A stretch of 24,806 nucleotides of DNA, from the NCBI GenBank assembly GCA_023379465.1, contig JAMCTM010000033.1:1-24806 (forward strand). The letters are read 5' to 3'. The stretch is from Patescibacteria group bacterium. GTDB lineage: Bacteria; Patescibacteria; Microgenomatia; Levybacterales; UBA12049. Below are positions 13,192 through 21,940 of this stretch, piece after piece; position 1 is the stretch's first letter; each line of letters opens with the position of its first letter. A model generated the notes under the pieces. It ran no database searches. It saw only the letters and a program-made list of their open reading frames with translations, and had not been told where the DNA came from. The translations under genes and the position numbers were made by a program.

Positions 13192-13210
13192 GCCACTAGA
13201 CGACCGCGGC
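13137..13210 (-). tRNA. tRNA-Glu (anticodon TTC)
   Basis: The acceptor arms GCCGCGG and CCGCGGT pair with one G-U, and the discriminator is A. The anticodon stem CAGGG/CCCTG encloses the loop TTTTCAT, giving anticodon TTC. The T-arm is CAGGGGTTCGACTCCCC-like. CCA is not encoded. The 3' half is overlapped by the recombinase reading frame on the other strand, which points to use as an integration site. Confidence 0.95.
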
Positions 13211-13220
13211 TAGAGGATCA

Positions 13221-13249
13221 ATTATACCGTATTTAAAGGAAGCTGACAA
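13221..13249 (-). promoter_or_regulatory. tRNA-Glu promoter
   Basis: On the minus strand, -35 TTGTCA (13249-13244), a 17-bp spacer and -10 TATAAT (13226-13221) lie just upstream of the tRNA 5' end at 13210. Confidence 0.75.
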
Positions 13250-13251
13250 AT

Positions 13252-13911
13252 TTATTTAAGTCTCTTTCTAAGTCCTTCCACGATATCCTTAGCTGTTGAT
13301 TGTCCCCCGAGACCAAAAGCAATTCCGCCGGCAATTGCAAACATTGCCACAAATCCCGTAAACAGAATTTGAATTAAGCTTGTCGCAACACCGAGTTGGC
13401 TAAGCACGGCCAAAATGACAAAAATATTAATTGCCCATTTAACAACCGATGCTATTGCAATTGATGTTTGAGCATCAACCCCTTTCATGGATGCCAGTAT
13501 TACGTCATGAGATAGCCTTGCAAAGACAAATCCGACCATGGCGATTACCGCTGCCACAAAGACATTGGGCAAATAGGTTAGGAATTCGTTAAGAACGGTT
13601 ATAATTCTCGGCAGTCCCCAGACGTCTGCTGTGGGAATTAAAAACAGTATTATTACAAACCACCTTGCGATTTCCGATAAAATATTAGTCCAAACAAAAT
13701 CCTCTTTTGCTTCCGGAACGCCGTATTTTTTAAGATAAGCTTCCAGCTTGACGGCTTTAAACAAACTTATAAGTATCTGCTTTACGATGGAAGCTATAAT
13801 TATTCCGATTAAAAGAATTATGAGTCCGGCCAAGAATTTCGGAATAAAATTCACAACAGCATAGAAGGCATTGTTAAAGGAGGCAGTAAGAGTTGCTGTA
13901 ATATTAGGCAT
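13252..13911 (-). CDS. Mechanosensitive-channel-like membrane protein (TM-helix repeat)
   Basis: The 219-residue protein starts at ATG 13911, which has an excellent site AAAGGGGGTGA about 8 nt upstream; a GTG at 13920 lies inside that site and is rejected. It has about four membrane segments. Two conserved units (FIPKFLAGLIILLIGIIIAS and YLPNVFVAAVIAMVGFVFAR) are the repeat of the small mechanosensitive channel relatives (CmpX type). The C-terminal helix IAGGIAFGLGGQSTAKDIVE is the MscS-like pore region. The beta domain of full MscS is missing. It probably releases solutes or senses membrane tension. Confidence 0.8.
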   Translation of the reverse strand: MPNITATLTASFNNAFYAVVNFIPKFLAGLIILLIGIIIASIVKQILISLFKAVKLEAYLKKYGVPEAKEDFVWTNILSEIARWFVIILFLIPTADVWGLPRIITVLNEFLTYLPNVFVAAVIAMVGFVFARLSHDVILASMKGVDAQTSIAIASVVKWAINIFVILAVLSQLGVATSLIQILFTGFVAMFAIAGGIAFGLGGQSTAKDIVEGLRKRLK

Positions 13912-13967
13912 TAATTTCACCCCCTTTCTGTAAAAGTTATTAACAGATTACAATTGTTTGTATTGTC

Positions 13968-13997
13968 TTGTCAAGTAATGCTTATCATTGGTATAAT
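13968..13997 (+). promoter_or_regulatory. tRNA-Lys promoter
   Basis: The -35 TTGTCA (13968-13973), an 18-bp spacer and -10 TATAAT (13992-13997) with an upstream TGG extension precede the tRNA by 10 bp. Confidence 0.75.
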
Positions 13998-14007
13998 TTA
14001 GTTATGC

Positions 14008-14079
14008 GGGCCGTTAGCTCAGCGGTAGAGCAGGAGCCTTTTAAGCTCTTGGTCGGAGGTTCGAATCCTCCACGGCTCA
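14008..14079 (+). tRNA. tRNA-Lys (anticodon TTT)
   Basis: Acceptor arms GGGCCGT and ACGGCTC pair fully with one G-U, and the discriminator is A. The D-arm reads AGCTCAGCGGTAGAGC. The anticodon stem GGAGC/GCTCT encloses CTTTTAA, giving anticodon TTT. The T-arm is GGAGGTTCGAATCCTCC. CCA is not encoded. Confidence 0.96.
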
Positions 14080-14176
14080 CTGGGATTCGACAAGATTTTA
14101 ACTTATTTAAATTTGATCTCAGGCAAAAGTATATTATATATAGTTTTAGAGTCCCGAGCCTGCCCAAAAAATTATA

Positions 14177-14800
14177 ATGGATAAGAATATTCAAAATCTT
14201 AAATTCGGAGACCATATATCTTGCATATACCGCGATGGTGATGAATTATTCTCATTAGTCATTCCTTTCTTTGTAGACGGGCTTAAAAAACATAATAAAT
14301 GTATATTTGTCTATTCGGAATTTTCCCCGGAGGTTATTATCGAAAAATTCGGATATTCGGGATTTGATTTAACACCCTACATTGAGACAAACGAGTTTGT
14401 GATTGCGCCAAAAGATAATGTGTATCTTACTAATGGATTTTTCAGCGCCGATGACGTAATCAATCGTTTTTCTAAGATACAATCAGACGCTCTTTCCGAA
14501 GGATTTGCCGCTCTTAGAGTTGCAGGTGATTCCTCTTGGATCAACGGTAATTCCGAACTTGTCTCGGAATTTATGAAATACGAGTCACGGGTAAACGATT
14601 ATATTCAGGGAACGTCCATTGTGGCCTTATGTCTATATCCCGAGTCGGCCCACGATCATAACACTTTAGTAGATGCAATTTCTAATCATCCCGGTTTATA
14701 TCTTTACGACAAATTTACACCTAATGAATATTTCGGTTCAAGAGACAATTCAGGGTTAACATACGAGCAGATGGTAAATAATCTTTATAATAAAAAGTAA
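14177..14800 (+). CDS. MEDS-domain sensory protein
   Basis: The 207 residues form a single MEDS domain (methanogen/methylotroph DcmR sensory domain). It opens with FGDHISCIYRDGDELFSLVI, then FFVDGLKKHNKCIFVYSE, and later has FAALRVAGDSSW and a CLYPESAHDHNTLVDAI core. MEDS domains usually sit in front of a histidine kinase or DNA-binding domain and are thought to bind small molecules. Here it stands alone, so it must signal through a partner. It starts about 98 bp downstream of tRNA-Lys and may be read from that promoter. A TATAAT overlapping its own ATG cannot serve as its promoter. Confidence 0.82.
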   Translation: MDKNIQNLKFGDHISCIYRDGDELFSLVIPFFVDGLKKHNKCIFVYSEFSPEVIIEKFGYSGFDLTPYIETNEFVIAPKDNVYLTNGFFSADDVINRFSKIQSDALSEGFAALRVAGDSSWINGNSELVSEFMKYESRVNDYIQGTSIVALCLYPESAHDHNTLVDAISNHPGLYLYDKFTPNEYFGSRDNSGLTYEQMVNNLYNKK

Positions 14801-14808
14801 CCTTATAT

Positions 14809-15858
14809 TTATAGATCGGAAAGCCAGGGTTTGCTTTCTTCGCGGGCTGCAGGAGAAATTACGCAAAATATTGCTTTTTTCTGAAAATCCTCTAAATTTT
14901 GTGCGCCTGTATAAGTCATTGCGCTTCTTAATCCTCCCATTAAATCATTAACTGCTTCTTTTACCGGTCCTTTGGTCGCTACTTCCAAAGATACGCCCTC
15001 GGCGGTCCTGAATTCTCCGGTTTCAACACCATTATCTTTCATGTAAGATGCTGACGCTTGTCCTCTTGCATTTTTTTTGCCATCCGTTATTTCTCCGGGA
15101 GTTTCGTCGCATCCGGCAAAAAGGCTCCCGACCATTATTAAACTTGCGCCTGCGGCAATGGCTTTTGCAAAATCGGCGGGTTTTTTTATTCCTCCGTCGG
15201 CAATAACCGGAATACCGGATGAAGTGGTTTCAAATACCGCCGAGAGCTGAGGGAATCCCGTACCGGCTACAAGTCTAGTAATGCATGTACCTCCGGGTCC
15301 GATTCCTACTCTTGCTACATCAATGCCGTTTTTTTTGTATTCGCATGCTTCATCATATGTGGCAATATTTCCGGCCAGAACAAAAACGTTCAATTCGTGT
15401 TTAATTTTTTTTGCAAGTTCCTTTACCTGTTCCATACCTCCGTTGGCAACGTCTACCAAAATTATCTTAGCCCCTTTATCTTTTAGGAGTTTTGCCTCCT
15501 CAAATCCGTTTTTAAGTCCGACGCAGTATATGGCAGGTACGTTTTCTTTTGTAAATTTTTCGCAGGTCTCAAGCCTTTTTTCTATCTCACCCCTTGGGAT
15601 TGTTCCGATTGCTCCAAGATTGGCGAGTTCCCTGGCCATTTCTTCCCCTGAAATTGTATCCATGGGGGCAGAAATTATTGGTTTAGTTAAATAATAAGGT
15701 CCAAGTTTTACTTTTGTTTCCACATGTTCCCTTGATGTTATTTTAGAATTTTGAGGTAAAAGAAGTACGTCATCGTACGTTAATGAGGCAGGGTTAATTC
15801 CTGTTACGTTTGGCCAGTTTCCCTTTTTCCCTAAAGCCTTGTAGAAAGTTTTTGACAC
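14809..15858 (-). CDS. IMP dehydrogenase / GMP reductase family enzyme
   Basis: This (beta/alpha)8-barrel enzyme has 349 residues and acts on IMP, XMP or GMP with NAD(P). The catalytic cysteine is C192 in [11 protein letters not shown]. It has ADGG at 220-223, MVGSLFAG, and [12 protein letters not shown]. Unlike typical IMP dehydrogenase it lacks the pair of CBS domains, and it has VDVANGG, as in GMP reductase (DVANGY), rather than the DTAHGH of IMPDH. The flap YRGMGS-type motif is replaced by ARGQAS. It may be a GMP reductase or a CBS-free IMPDH; I cannot settle which. It starts at a GTG and has a strong promoter with a structured leader. Confidence 0.85.
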   Translation of the reverse strand: MSKTFYKALGKKGNWPNVTGINPASLTYDDVLLLPQNSKITSREHVETKVKLGPYYLTKPIISAPMDTISGEEMARELANLGAIGTIPRGEIEKRLETCEKFTKENVPAIYCVGLKNGFEEAKLLKDKGAKIILVDVANGGMEQVKELAKKIKHELNVFVLAGNIATYDEACEYKKNGIDVARVGIGPGGTCITRLVAGTGFPQLSAVFETTSSGIPVIADGGIKKPADFAKAIAAGASLIMVGSLFAGCDETPGEITDGKKNARGQASASYMKDNGVETGEFRTAEGVSLEVATKGPVKEAVNDLMGGLRSAMTYTGAQNLEDFQKKAIFCVISPAAREESKPWLSDL

Positions 15859-15868
15859 TTAAAATAAT

Positions 15869-15902
15869 AATCCCCGCTCCAAAGATGCGGGGGATTTATC
15901 CC
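15869..15902 (-). promoter_or_regulatory. Structured leader of the IMPDH/GMPR gene
   Basis: On the minus strand the first hairpin GGGAT/ATCCC (15902-15891) shares its 3' arm with a stronger stem AATCCCCCGC/GCGGGGATT (15896-15869, one bulge), so the two compete. The second is followed by ATTATTTT and then the GTG start 10 nt later. It could be an attenuator or a translation switch. It matches no riboswitch class I know. Confidence 0.4.
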
Positions 15903-15907
15903 TTAAA

Positions 15908-15936
15908 ATAGTAAACCATTAAATATTTCTTGTCAA
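15908..15936 (-). promoter_or_regulatory. Promoter of the IMPDH/GMPR gene
   Basis: On the minus strand, -35 TTGACA (15936-15931), a 17-bp spacer and -10 TACTAT (15913-15908) form a near-consensus promoter. It diverges from the uvrA promoter beginning 7 bp away. Confidence 0.75.
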
Positions 15937-15942
15937 TATAGA

Positions 15943-15971
15943 TTGTTTTTCTGTGTAATTTTGACTATAAT
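15943..15971 (+). promoter_or_regulatory. uvrA promoter
   Basis: The -35 TTGTTT (15943-15948), a 17-bp spacer and -10 TATAAT (15966-15971) lie 23 bp before the uvrA ATG. No LexA-type box is recognised. Confidence 0.65.
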
Positions 15972-15994
15972 ATTAGTTCGATAATTTTAGAAAT

Positions 15995-18883
15995 ATGGAT
16001 AAGATTATTATAAAAGGCGCGAGGGAAAATAACCTAAAAAACATAGACCTTGAGATTCCTAAGAATAAGCTTGTTGTTTTTACGGGGCTTTCGGGAAGCG
16101 GTAAGTCTTCCCTTGCCTTTGACACTATTTACGCCGAAGGACAAAGAAGATATGTGGAAAGCCTTTCTTCGTACGCAAGGCAGTTTTTGGGAATTATGAA
16201 AAAACCCGATGTTGACCTTATCGAAGGCTTGTCCCCCGCTATATCTATCGACCAAAAATCAACGTCACATAACCCCCGTTCAACCGTTGGCACTGTTACG
16301 GAAATTTACGACTATTTAAGACTTTTATTCGCGCGGATCGGGCACCCCCATTGTCCAAAATGCGGAAGGGAAATAACGAGAATGACCAAAGAACAGATCG
16401 CAAACGCGGTCTTTGAACTTTTCGAAAGCAAAAATGTAAAGAATTTAAAGATACTAATTCTTGCACCCATCGTAAAAGACCGGAGGGGAGAATATCAGGA
16501 GCTTTTTGCAGACCTGAAAAAACGGGGATATAAAAAAACAAGGGTCGACGGGCAGATTTTTTCTCTCGATGAAGACTTCGTCCTTATCAAGACGAATAAA
16601 CATACGATTGAATCCGTAATAGATCAAGTAGTAATTACTAAGGATACTGATAAATCAAGAATTTCCTCAAGTGTAGAACAGGCACTAGCGCTAGGTAATG
16701 GAGAGCTGATTGTTTCAGTTGTCGAAGATAAGGGTTTTGAGATGCCCGATAAGCCTAAAAAAATGCAGGACAACTTTTTTTCGGAAAAATTTGCATGCCC
16801 TGTTGACAAAATATTTTTGCCCGAAGTCGAGCCAAGAATCTTCTCCTTTAATACTCCTCATGGAGCGTGTCCGGTCTGCGACGGGCTGGGGACCATACTT
16901 ACGGTAGATAAGGACCTTGTTTTTAATGACAATCTTACGATTTCCGAGGGCGGGATCATGCCCTATTCAAATCTTTTGTCGCATGATACTTGGTTCTCAA
17001 GGACTTTTAGGGCTTTTTGCGAAGAAAACGATATTCCGCTCACCACAAGGCTTGGACAGGTAAGCGATGCCAAAAAAGAATTGCTTTTAAATGGAACGGG
17101 AGAAAGACTTTACTATGTAGAGGGAGAAAACAGGTGGGGAAGGGAAACCGCAATACAGGAGCCATTTAAAGGAATACTTGACGATTTGAGACAGAAATAC
17201 CAATCTACCGAGTCAATGTTTTTAAAGTCGCAGATAGAAAAATACATGAGATATGAAACCTGTACCCAGTGCGCCGGAGCAAGGCTTAAAAAGGAAGCGC
17301 TCTCGATAACAGTCAATAGCAAATCGATAGTAGAAGTATCGGATATGTCTATTAGAAATTCATCTGAATTTATAGAAAACTTACCCAAGTCACTTTCTCA
17401 GAGGGAAAACGAGATTGCAAAATTAATAATAAAAGAAATAAAGCAAAGACTTTCTTTTTTGCTGGATGTAGGGCTTGACTATTTGACTCTTTCAAGAGGA
17501 GCGCAGACTTTAGCAGGGGGAGAAGCACAACGAATCAGGCTTGCCTCACAAATTGGGAGTGGCTTAACGGGTGTACTGTATGTATTGGATGAGCCCTCGA
17601 TTGGACTCCATCAACGGGATAACCAGAAACTAATAGATACCCTTAAGAAACTGAGAGATTTGGGAAATACGGTCCTGGTTGTAGAACACGATGAAGAAAC
17701 CATGGAACAGTCGGATCATATGGTGGATTTTGGACCTGGCGCAGGCGCAAGCGGCGGAAGAATAGTGGCGCAGGGAACAGTCGAAGAAATAAAAAATGAT
17801 GCGGCATCGCTAACGGGCGAATATTTATCCGGAAAACGGAAATTAAGCATTATTACCAATAGTTCGGAAAAACTTGATTTAACTGCTAACGATAAGTATT
17901 TGAGAATTGAAGGCGCAAATGAACATAATCTTAAGAATATTGATGTTAATATTCCTTTAAACAAGCTGAATGTTATAACAGGTGTCTCCGGAAGTGGTAA
18001 ATCAACTCTTATTAACGATATTTTATATCATGCGCTGATGCAAAAAAATAACCCGTACCACAGGCAAAAGCCGGGAAAATATAAATCGATTTCGGGGTTT
18101 GAGCATATTAAAAACGTTTACATGATAGACCAATCCCCTATCGGAAGGACGCCGAGAAGCAATCCTGCCACATACATAGGGGCTTTCAGCTACATAAGGG
18201 ACCTTTTTGCAAAAACAAAAGACGCGAAAATCAAAGGCTACGGTCCCGGAAGGTTTTCTTTTAACGTAAGAGGCGGGAGGTGCGAAGCATGTGAAGGTGA
18301 AGGAAAAATCAAAATAGAGATGCAGTTTTTACCGGACGTTTATATCACTTGTGAGGTTTGTAACGGAAAACAGTACAATGAAGATGCATTAAGCGTTTTA
18401 TATAACGATAAAAACATATCAGAAGTTCTTCAAATGACCGTATCTGAGGCGTTAAGTTTTTTTGAGTTTGTCCCCGGCCTTTCGCATAAACTACAGACTT
18501 TAAACGACGTGGGCCTTTCATATATAAAGCTTGGGCAGCCTGCTCCGACGCTTTCAGGTGGAGAAGCTCAAAGGGTAAAACTCGCCGCAGAGTTATCCAA
18601 AAAAGGCACCAACTCTTTATATCTTCTGGACGAGCCTACAACCGGACTTCATTTTGCAGATCTTGAAAAACTTTTGAATGTATTAAGAAAGCTTGTCGAT
18701 ATAGGGAATACCGTAATAGTCATTGAACATAACCTCGACGTGATCAAGAATGCGGATCATATAATAGATTTGGGTCCGGAGGGCGGCGAAAACGGCGGGA
18801 GAATAGTCGCCGCGGGGACACCGGGGGATATTATTAAAGTCAAAGAGTCTTATACGGGAAGTTTTCTAAAGAAAAGAGTTTAA
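15995..18883 (+). CDS. uvrA: Excinuclease ABC subunit A
   Basis: The 962-residue ABC-type ATPase finds damaged DNA and loads UvrB in nucleotide excision repair. The first half has Walker [10 protein letters not shown] at 31-39, a signature [14 protein letters not shown] and Walker [11 protein letters not shown]. The second half has [22 protein letters not shown] and [10 protein letters not shown]. The second zinc module CEACEGEG...CEVCNG is complete. In the first, the usual CPxC pair is ACPVD, so one of four Cys is lost, while [10 protein letters not shown] is intact. An extra CPKCGR at 120-125 belongs to the UvrB-binding region. Length is slightly above the usual 940. uvrC follows two genes later on the same strand. 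Confidence 0.97.
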   Translation: MDKIIIKGARENNLKNIDLEIPKNKLVVFTGLSGSGKSSLAFDTIYAEGQRRYVESLSSYARQFLGIMKKPDVDLIEGLSPAISIDQKSTSHNPRSTVGTVTEIYDYLRLLFARIGHPHCPKCGREITRMTKEQIANAVFELFESKNVKNLKILILAPIVKDRRGEYQELFADLKKRGYKKTRVDGQIFSLDEDFVLIKTNKHTIESVIDQVVITKDTDKSRISSSVEQALALGNGELIVSVVEDKGFEMPDKPKKMQDNFFSEKFACPVDKIFLPEVEPRIFSFNTPHGACPVCDGLGTILTVDKDLVFNDNLTISEGGIMPYSNLLSHDTWFSRTFRAFCEENDIPLTTRLGQVSDAKKELLLNGTGERLYYVEGENRWGRETAIQEPFKGILDDLRQKYQSTESMFLKSQIEKYMRYETCTQCAGARLKKEALSITVNSKSIVEVSDMSIRNSSEFIENLPKSLSQRENEIAKLIIKEIKQRLSFLLDVGLDYLTLSRGAQTLAGGEAQRIRLASQIGSGLTGVLYVLDEPSIGLHQRDNQKLIDTLKKLRDLGNTVLVVEHDEETMEQSDHMVDFGPGAGASGGRIVAQGTVEEIKNDAASLTGEYLSGKRKLSIITNSSEKLDLTANDKYLRIEGANEHNLKNIDVNIPLNKLNVITGVSGSGKSTLINDILYHALMQKNNPYHRQKPGKYKSISGFEHIKNVYMIDQSPIGRTPRSNPATYIGAFSYIRDLFAKTKDAKIKGYGPGRFSFNVRGGRCEACEGEGKIKIEMQFLPDVYITCEVCNGKQYNEDALSVLYNDKNISEVLQMTVSEALSFFEFVPGLSHKLQTLNDVGLSYIKLGQPAPTLSGGEAQRVKLAAELSKKGTNSLYLLDEPTTGLHFADLEKLLNVLRKLVDIGNTVIVIEHNLDVIKNADHIIDLGPEGGENGGRIVAAGTPGDIIKVKESYTGSFLKKRV

Positions 18884-18897
18884 AAATTTAGATAATA

Positions 18898-18903
18898 TAT
18901 AAT
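18898..18903 (+). promoter_or_regulatory. -10 box just before the transglutaminase gene
   Basis: TATAAT ends 6 bp before the ATG at 18910, so transcription would start at or beside the start codon. The -35 is poor. Readthrough from uvrA is an alternative. Confidence 0.35.
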
Positions 18904-18909
18904 AGTCTG

Positions 18910-20745
18910 ATGATCAAGGCTTTAAAGCTAGTATTATTTTTATTATTTTTTTTGTTTGTCTTTCAATTTCCGGTATTTGCTGCGTCAAACTTCTCTGCCG
19001 ATTATAACATTACTTACACGGTAGACCAAAGTGCCGATTCACATGTTGTTATTAATGCAACGTTAAAAAACCTTACGGGTAGATATTATGCTTCTTCATA
19101 TAAGATTACTGTTGCCTTAACCGATATTAAAAATGTTAAAGCAAGTGACGAAGGAGGTCCGATAATACCGGTTATTACCAAAAGTTCGAATGAAACAACT
19201 ATAGATGTCAATTTTAACAAAAGAATAGTAGGGCTTAATAAAACTTTACCTTTCCAGATCTCGTTTGATACAAACGAAATAGCAAAGGATTTACAAAATA
19301 TCTGGGAAATAAACATACCGGGAATTCCCAATACTCCCGACATTTCATCTTTTAATGTAACGGTAAACTATCCTCCAAATTTAGGAGAACCGTCTTACAT
19401 AAAACCTGCTGTACAGAATTTGAATGCACAACCCGGAAAACTCACATTCACTAAAAATGACTTGGGAAATTCGGGTATATCCATATCGTTTGGTTCATAT
19501 CAAATTTACAATATGGATCTTAAGTATCATCTCCAAAATAAAAACATCTTTTCTGTTTCTTCTGAAATCGCCCTTCCGCCGGATACAAATTATCAGAAAG
19601 TAATAATTGACTCGATAAGCCCAAAACCAGTTAATGTTACTGTAGATAAAGACGGAAACTGGCTTGCAAAATTTACAATTCCTCCTAATAAAATAATAAA
19701 CATAGACGTAAAGGGTAAGGTCAAGGTATTCCTTAATCCCCAACCTCAAAGTTTAAGTGCTTCTCTTGAGACAGACTACCTTAAGAGTCAAAAATACTGG
19801 AATACCGATAATCCAAATATAGTAAAGCTCGCAAAAGAGTTAAAAACCCCGCAAGCAATTTACGAGTATGTGTTAAAAACTCTTCATTATGATTTTTCAA
19901 GAGTAGAAACCGACAGCCCGAGGCTTGGTGCGGTGGCAGCCTTAGCCAATCCCAATTCGGCAGTTTGTCTTGAATTTACGGATCTTTTTATAGCGCTTTC
20001 CAGAGCAGCCGGGATTCCCGCAAGAGAAGTCGACGGATACGGATTTTCGGGAAATACTCCGCAAAGACCAATAAGCAATATTGAAGACGTTCTTCATGCG
20101 TGGCCCGAATACTACGATTTTGACAAAAACACATGGATAATGGTAGACCCCACTTGGGGAAATACTACCGGAGGTACTGATTATTTCCACGTAATGGACT
20201 TTGACCATATTGCATTTGTTATAAAAGGGGAGTCAAGCGAATATCCTGTACCCGCCGGTGGTTACAAGATTTCGGACACAAAGAATACAAAAGATATTTA
20301 TATTTCTGTCGGATCAGGTTTTAATGAAAACCCGATAGCAAACGCGGATATTTCGGTGCAAAAGCTCGCAATTTCAGGATTTCCTTTTTCCGCAGGAATA
20401 GACATTTTAAACGACGGCAATGTTGCAATAAATCATATGGAGATTGACAGTTCCACGGGAGTTCTTACTCCAAAAGCACAAAAAATATACACCGGGTATA
20501 TTCCACCTTACGGAACTCAGCAATTAAGCCTTAATTTCAACAGAATTTCTTTTTTGACAAACGTAAACGATACAATTAGAATTACGGTTGGAAACAAGAG
20601 TTTAAAAGCCAATATAAAGCTTGTCCCGATTTATGAAAATAAACTTTTTTATATAGGAGGTATCGTATTTGTTAGTTTCTGCATCATCGTATCGATTATT
20701 GCCTACTTATACAGGCGTTTATCAGTTTTTAGACAAAAACGGTAA
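18910..20745 (+). CDS. Secreted, membrane-anchored transglutaminase-like protein
   Basis: This 611-residue exported protein has a signal peptide at 1-24 ending PVFAASN and a single C-terminal helix at about 578-600 followed by Arg-rich RRLSVFRQKR, so it faces outward. The N-terminal 270 residues are beta-rich. A transglutaminase-like domain follows, with C353 in SAVCLEF, H396 in LHAWPEY and D413 in VDPTWG forming the catalytic triad. Such domains act as cysteine peptidases or cross-linkers in the cell envelope. The last part looks like a beta-sandwich. Its 3' 77 bp overlap the start of uvrC in another frame. Confidence 0.85.
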   Translation: MIKALKLVLFLLFFLFVFQFPVFAASNFSADYNITYTVDQSADSHVVINATLKNLTGRYYASSYKITVALTDIKNVKASDEGGPIIPVITKSSNETTIDVNFNKRIVGLNKTLPFQISFDTNEIAKDLQNIWEINIPGIPNTPDISSFNVTVNYPPNLGEPSYIKPAVQNLNAQPGKLTFTKNDLGNSGISISFGSYQIYNMDLKYHLQNKNIFSVSSEIALPPDTNYQKVIIDSISPKPVNVTVDKDGNWLAKFTIPPNKIINIDVKGKVKVFLNPQPQSLSASLETDYLKSQKYWNTDNPNIVKLAKELKTPQAIYEYVLKTLHYDFSRVETDSPRLGAVAALANPNSAVCLEFTDLFIALSRAAGIPAREVDGYGFSGNTPQRPISNIEDVLHAWPEYYDFDKNTWIMVDPTWGNTTGGTDYFHVMDFDHIAFVIKGESSEYPVPAGGYKISDTKNTKDIYISVGSGFNENPIANADISVQKLAISGFPFSAGIDILNDGNVAINHMEIDSSTGVLTPKAQKIYTGYIPPYGTQQLSLNFNRISFLTNVNDTIRITVGNKSLKANIKLVPIYENKLFYIGGIVFVSFCIIVSIIAYLYRRLSVFRQKR

Positions 20746-21940
20746 TGTTATTTATGTCGGAAAAGCGCTGAATTTGCGGAAGAGGGTATCTTCATATTTT
20801 TCCTCTAAAGAATTGGGGCAAAAAACAAAAAATTTAGTGTCCGATATAGCATCAATAAAAGTGGTAGGAGTTTCCTCGGAAATAGAGGCCTTTTTACTAG
20901 AGGAAAGACTAATAAAAAAATACAAACCGAAATACAACATTAAGCTTTTGGACGGCAAATCTTTTTTGGGGTTAAAAATTACCATAAAAGATGAATATCC
21001 AAAAGTGTTGCTTGTAAGGAAGGAGGACGATAAAACTTCGCTTTATTTCGGACCTTTCACGAGCGCAAAGTCGTTGAGGACTGTCTACAAGCTTTTAAGA
21101 AGAATATTCCCGTTTCAGGCCGTTACGAACCATCCCGATAAATATTGTCTTTATCATCACCTTGGGCTTTGTCCGTGTCCGACTGTTACGAAAGATAAAA
21201 ATTATAAAAGAAACATTAAACATATAATAGATTTTTTAAACGGTGACACTGCCGGGGTAGTCAGGGAGCTCGAAAATGAAAGGGACAATTACAGTAAGCA
21301 GGATGACTTTGAAAACGCGCAGAAGATCCAGGAAAAAATTAATTCAATTAAGTTAATAACAAGCCCTGTTTATAAGCCACTTGAGTATGAATTGAATCCT
21401 AATTTAAGAATTGATATTATTTCCGAAGAGCTGGACTCTTTAAAAAACATACTTATCCAAAACGATGTACACCCGAAAAACTTGGAAAGGATAGAATGTT
21501 ATGATATATCTACGTTTCAAGGCAAAAGCTCCACCGCTTCTATGGTTGTTTTTGCAAGCGGGGAAAAAGACAGCTCTTCATACAGAAGGTTTAGGATAAA
21601 GGAAGATTATGGCGGGCTTCCGAATGATTTTGCGATGCTTTCTGAAGTTTTGGAAAGAAGACTAAAAAGAACAGATTGGAAAATGCCTTCATTAATAATT
21701 GTAGATGGGGGTAAAGGTCAGGTGTCATCGGCGCAAGCCGTATTAAAAAGTTTAAATTTGGACATCCCGCTTATAGGACTTGCGAAGAAAGAGGAGATCA
21801 TAATTACATCGGAACTTAGGGAAGTAAAACTACCGCACACGGATAAATCTTTGCACTTGCTAATGAGGATCAGGGATGAAGCTCATAGGTTTGCGATTAA
21901 CTACCACAGGAAACTTCGTTCTAAATTGGCTTACGAGTGA
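20669..21940 (+). CDS. uvrC: Excinuclease ABC subunit C, short form
   Basis: The nuclease that cuts on both sides of the lesion after UvrA and UvrB act. The GIY-YIG domain has GVY at 16-18 and IYVGKA at 28-33, with the usual LIKKYKPKYN. The UVR helix pair is at about 200-230. The RNase H-like domain has D279 in CYDIS, D346 in DGGKGQV and H406 in EAHRFA, so the 5' cutting triad is complete. At 423 residues it lacks the C-terminal helix-hairpin-helix pair of the usual 600-residue protein. The start is TTG 20669, supported by AGGAGG 8 nt upstream, all inside the transglutaminase gene. It ends in TGA and overlaps the convergent gene by 20 bp. Confidence 0.95.
   Translation: MLVSASSYRLLPTYTGVYQFLDKNGNVIYVGKALNLRKRVSSYFSSKELGQKTKNLVSDIASIKVVGVSSEIEAFLLEERLIKKYKPKYNIKLLDGKSFLGLKITIKDEYPKVLLVRKEDDKTSLYFGPFTSAKSLRTVYKLLRRIFPFQAVTNHPDKYCLYHHLGLCPCPTVTKDKNYKRNIKHIIDFLNGDTAGVVRELENERDNYSKQDDFENAQKIQEKINSIKLITSPVYKPLEYELNPNLRIDIISEELDSLKNILIQNDVHPKNLERIECYDISTFQGKSSTASMVVFASGEKDSSSYRRFRIKEDYGGLPNDFAMLSEVLERRLKRTDWKMPSLIIVDGGKGQVSSAQAVLKSLNLDIPLIGLAKKEEIIITSELREVKLPHTDKSLHLLMRIRDEAHRFAINYHRKLRSKLAYE

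Noticed and set aside
14173..14178. TATAAT as promoter of the MEDS gene
   Set aside because: It overlaps the start codon, so transcription would begin inside the gene.
13968..14215. Reading frames across tRNA-Lys on both strands
   Set aside because: They translate the tRNA sequence (for example SRGGFEPPTKSLKG) and are shadows of the RNA gene.
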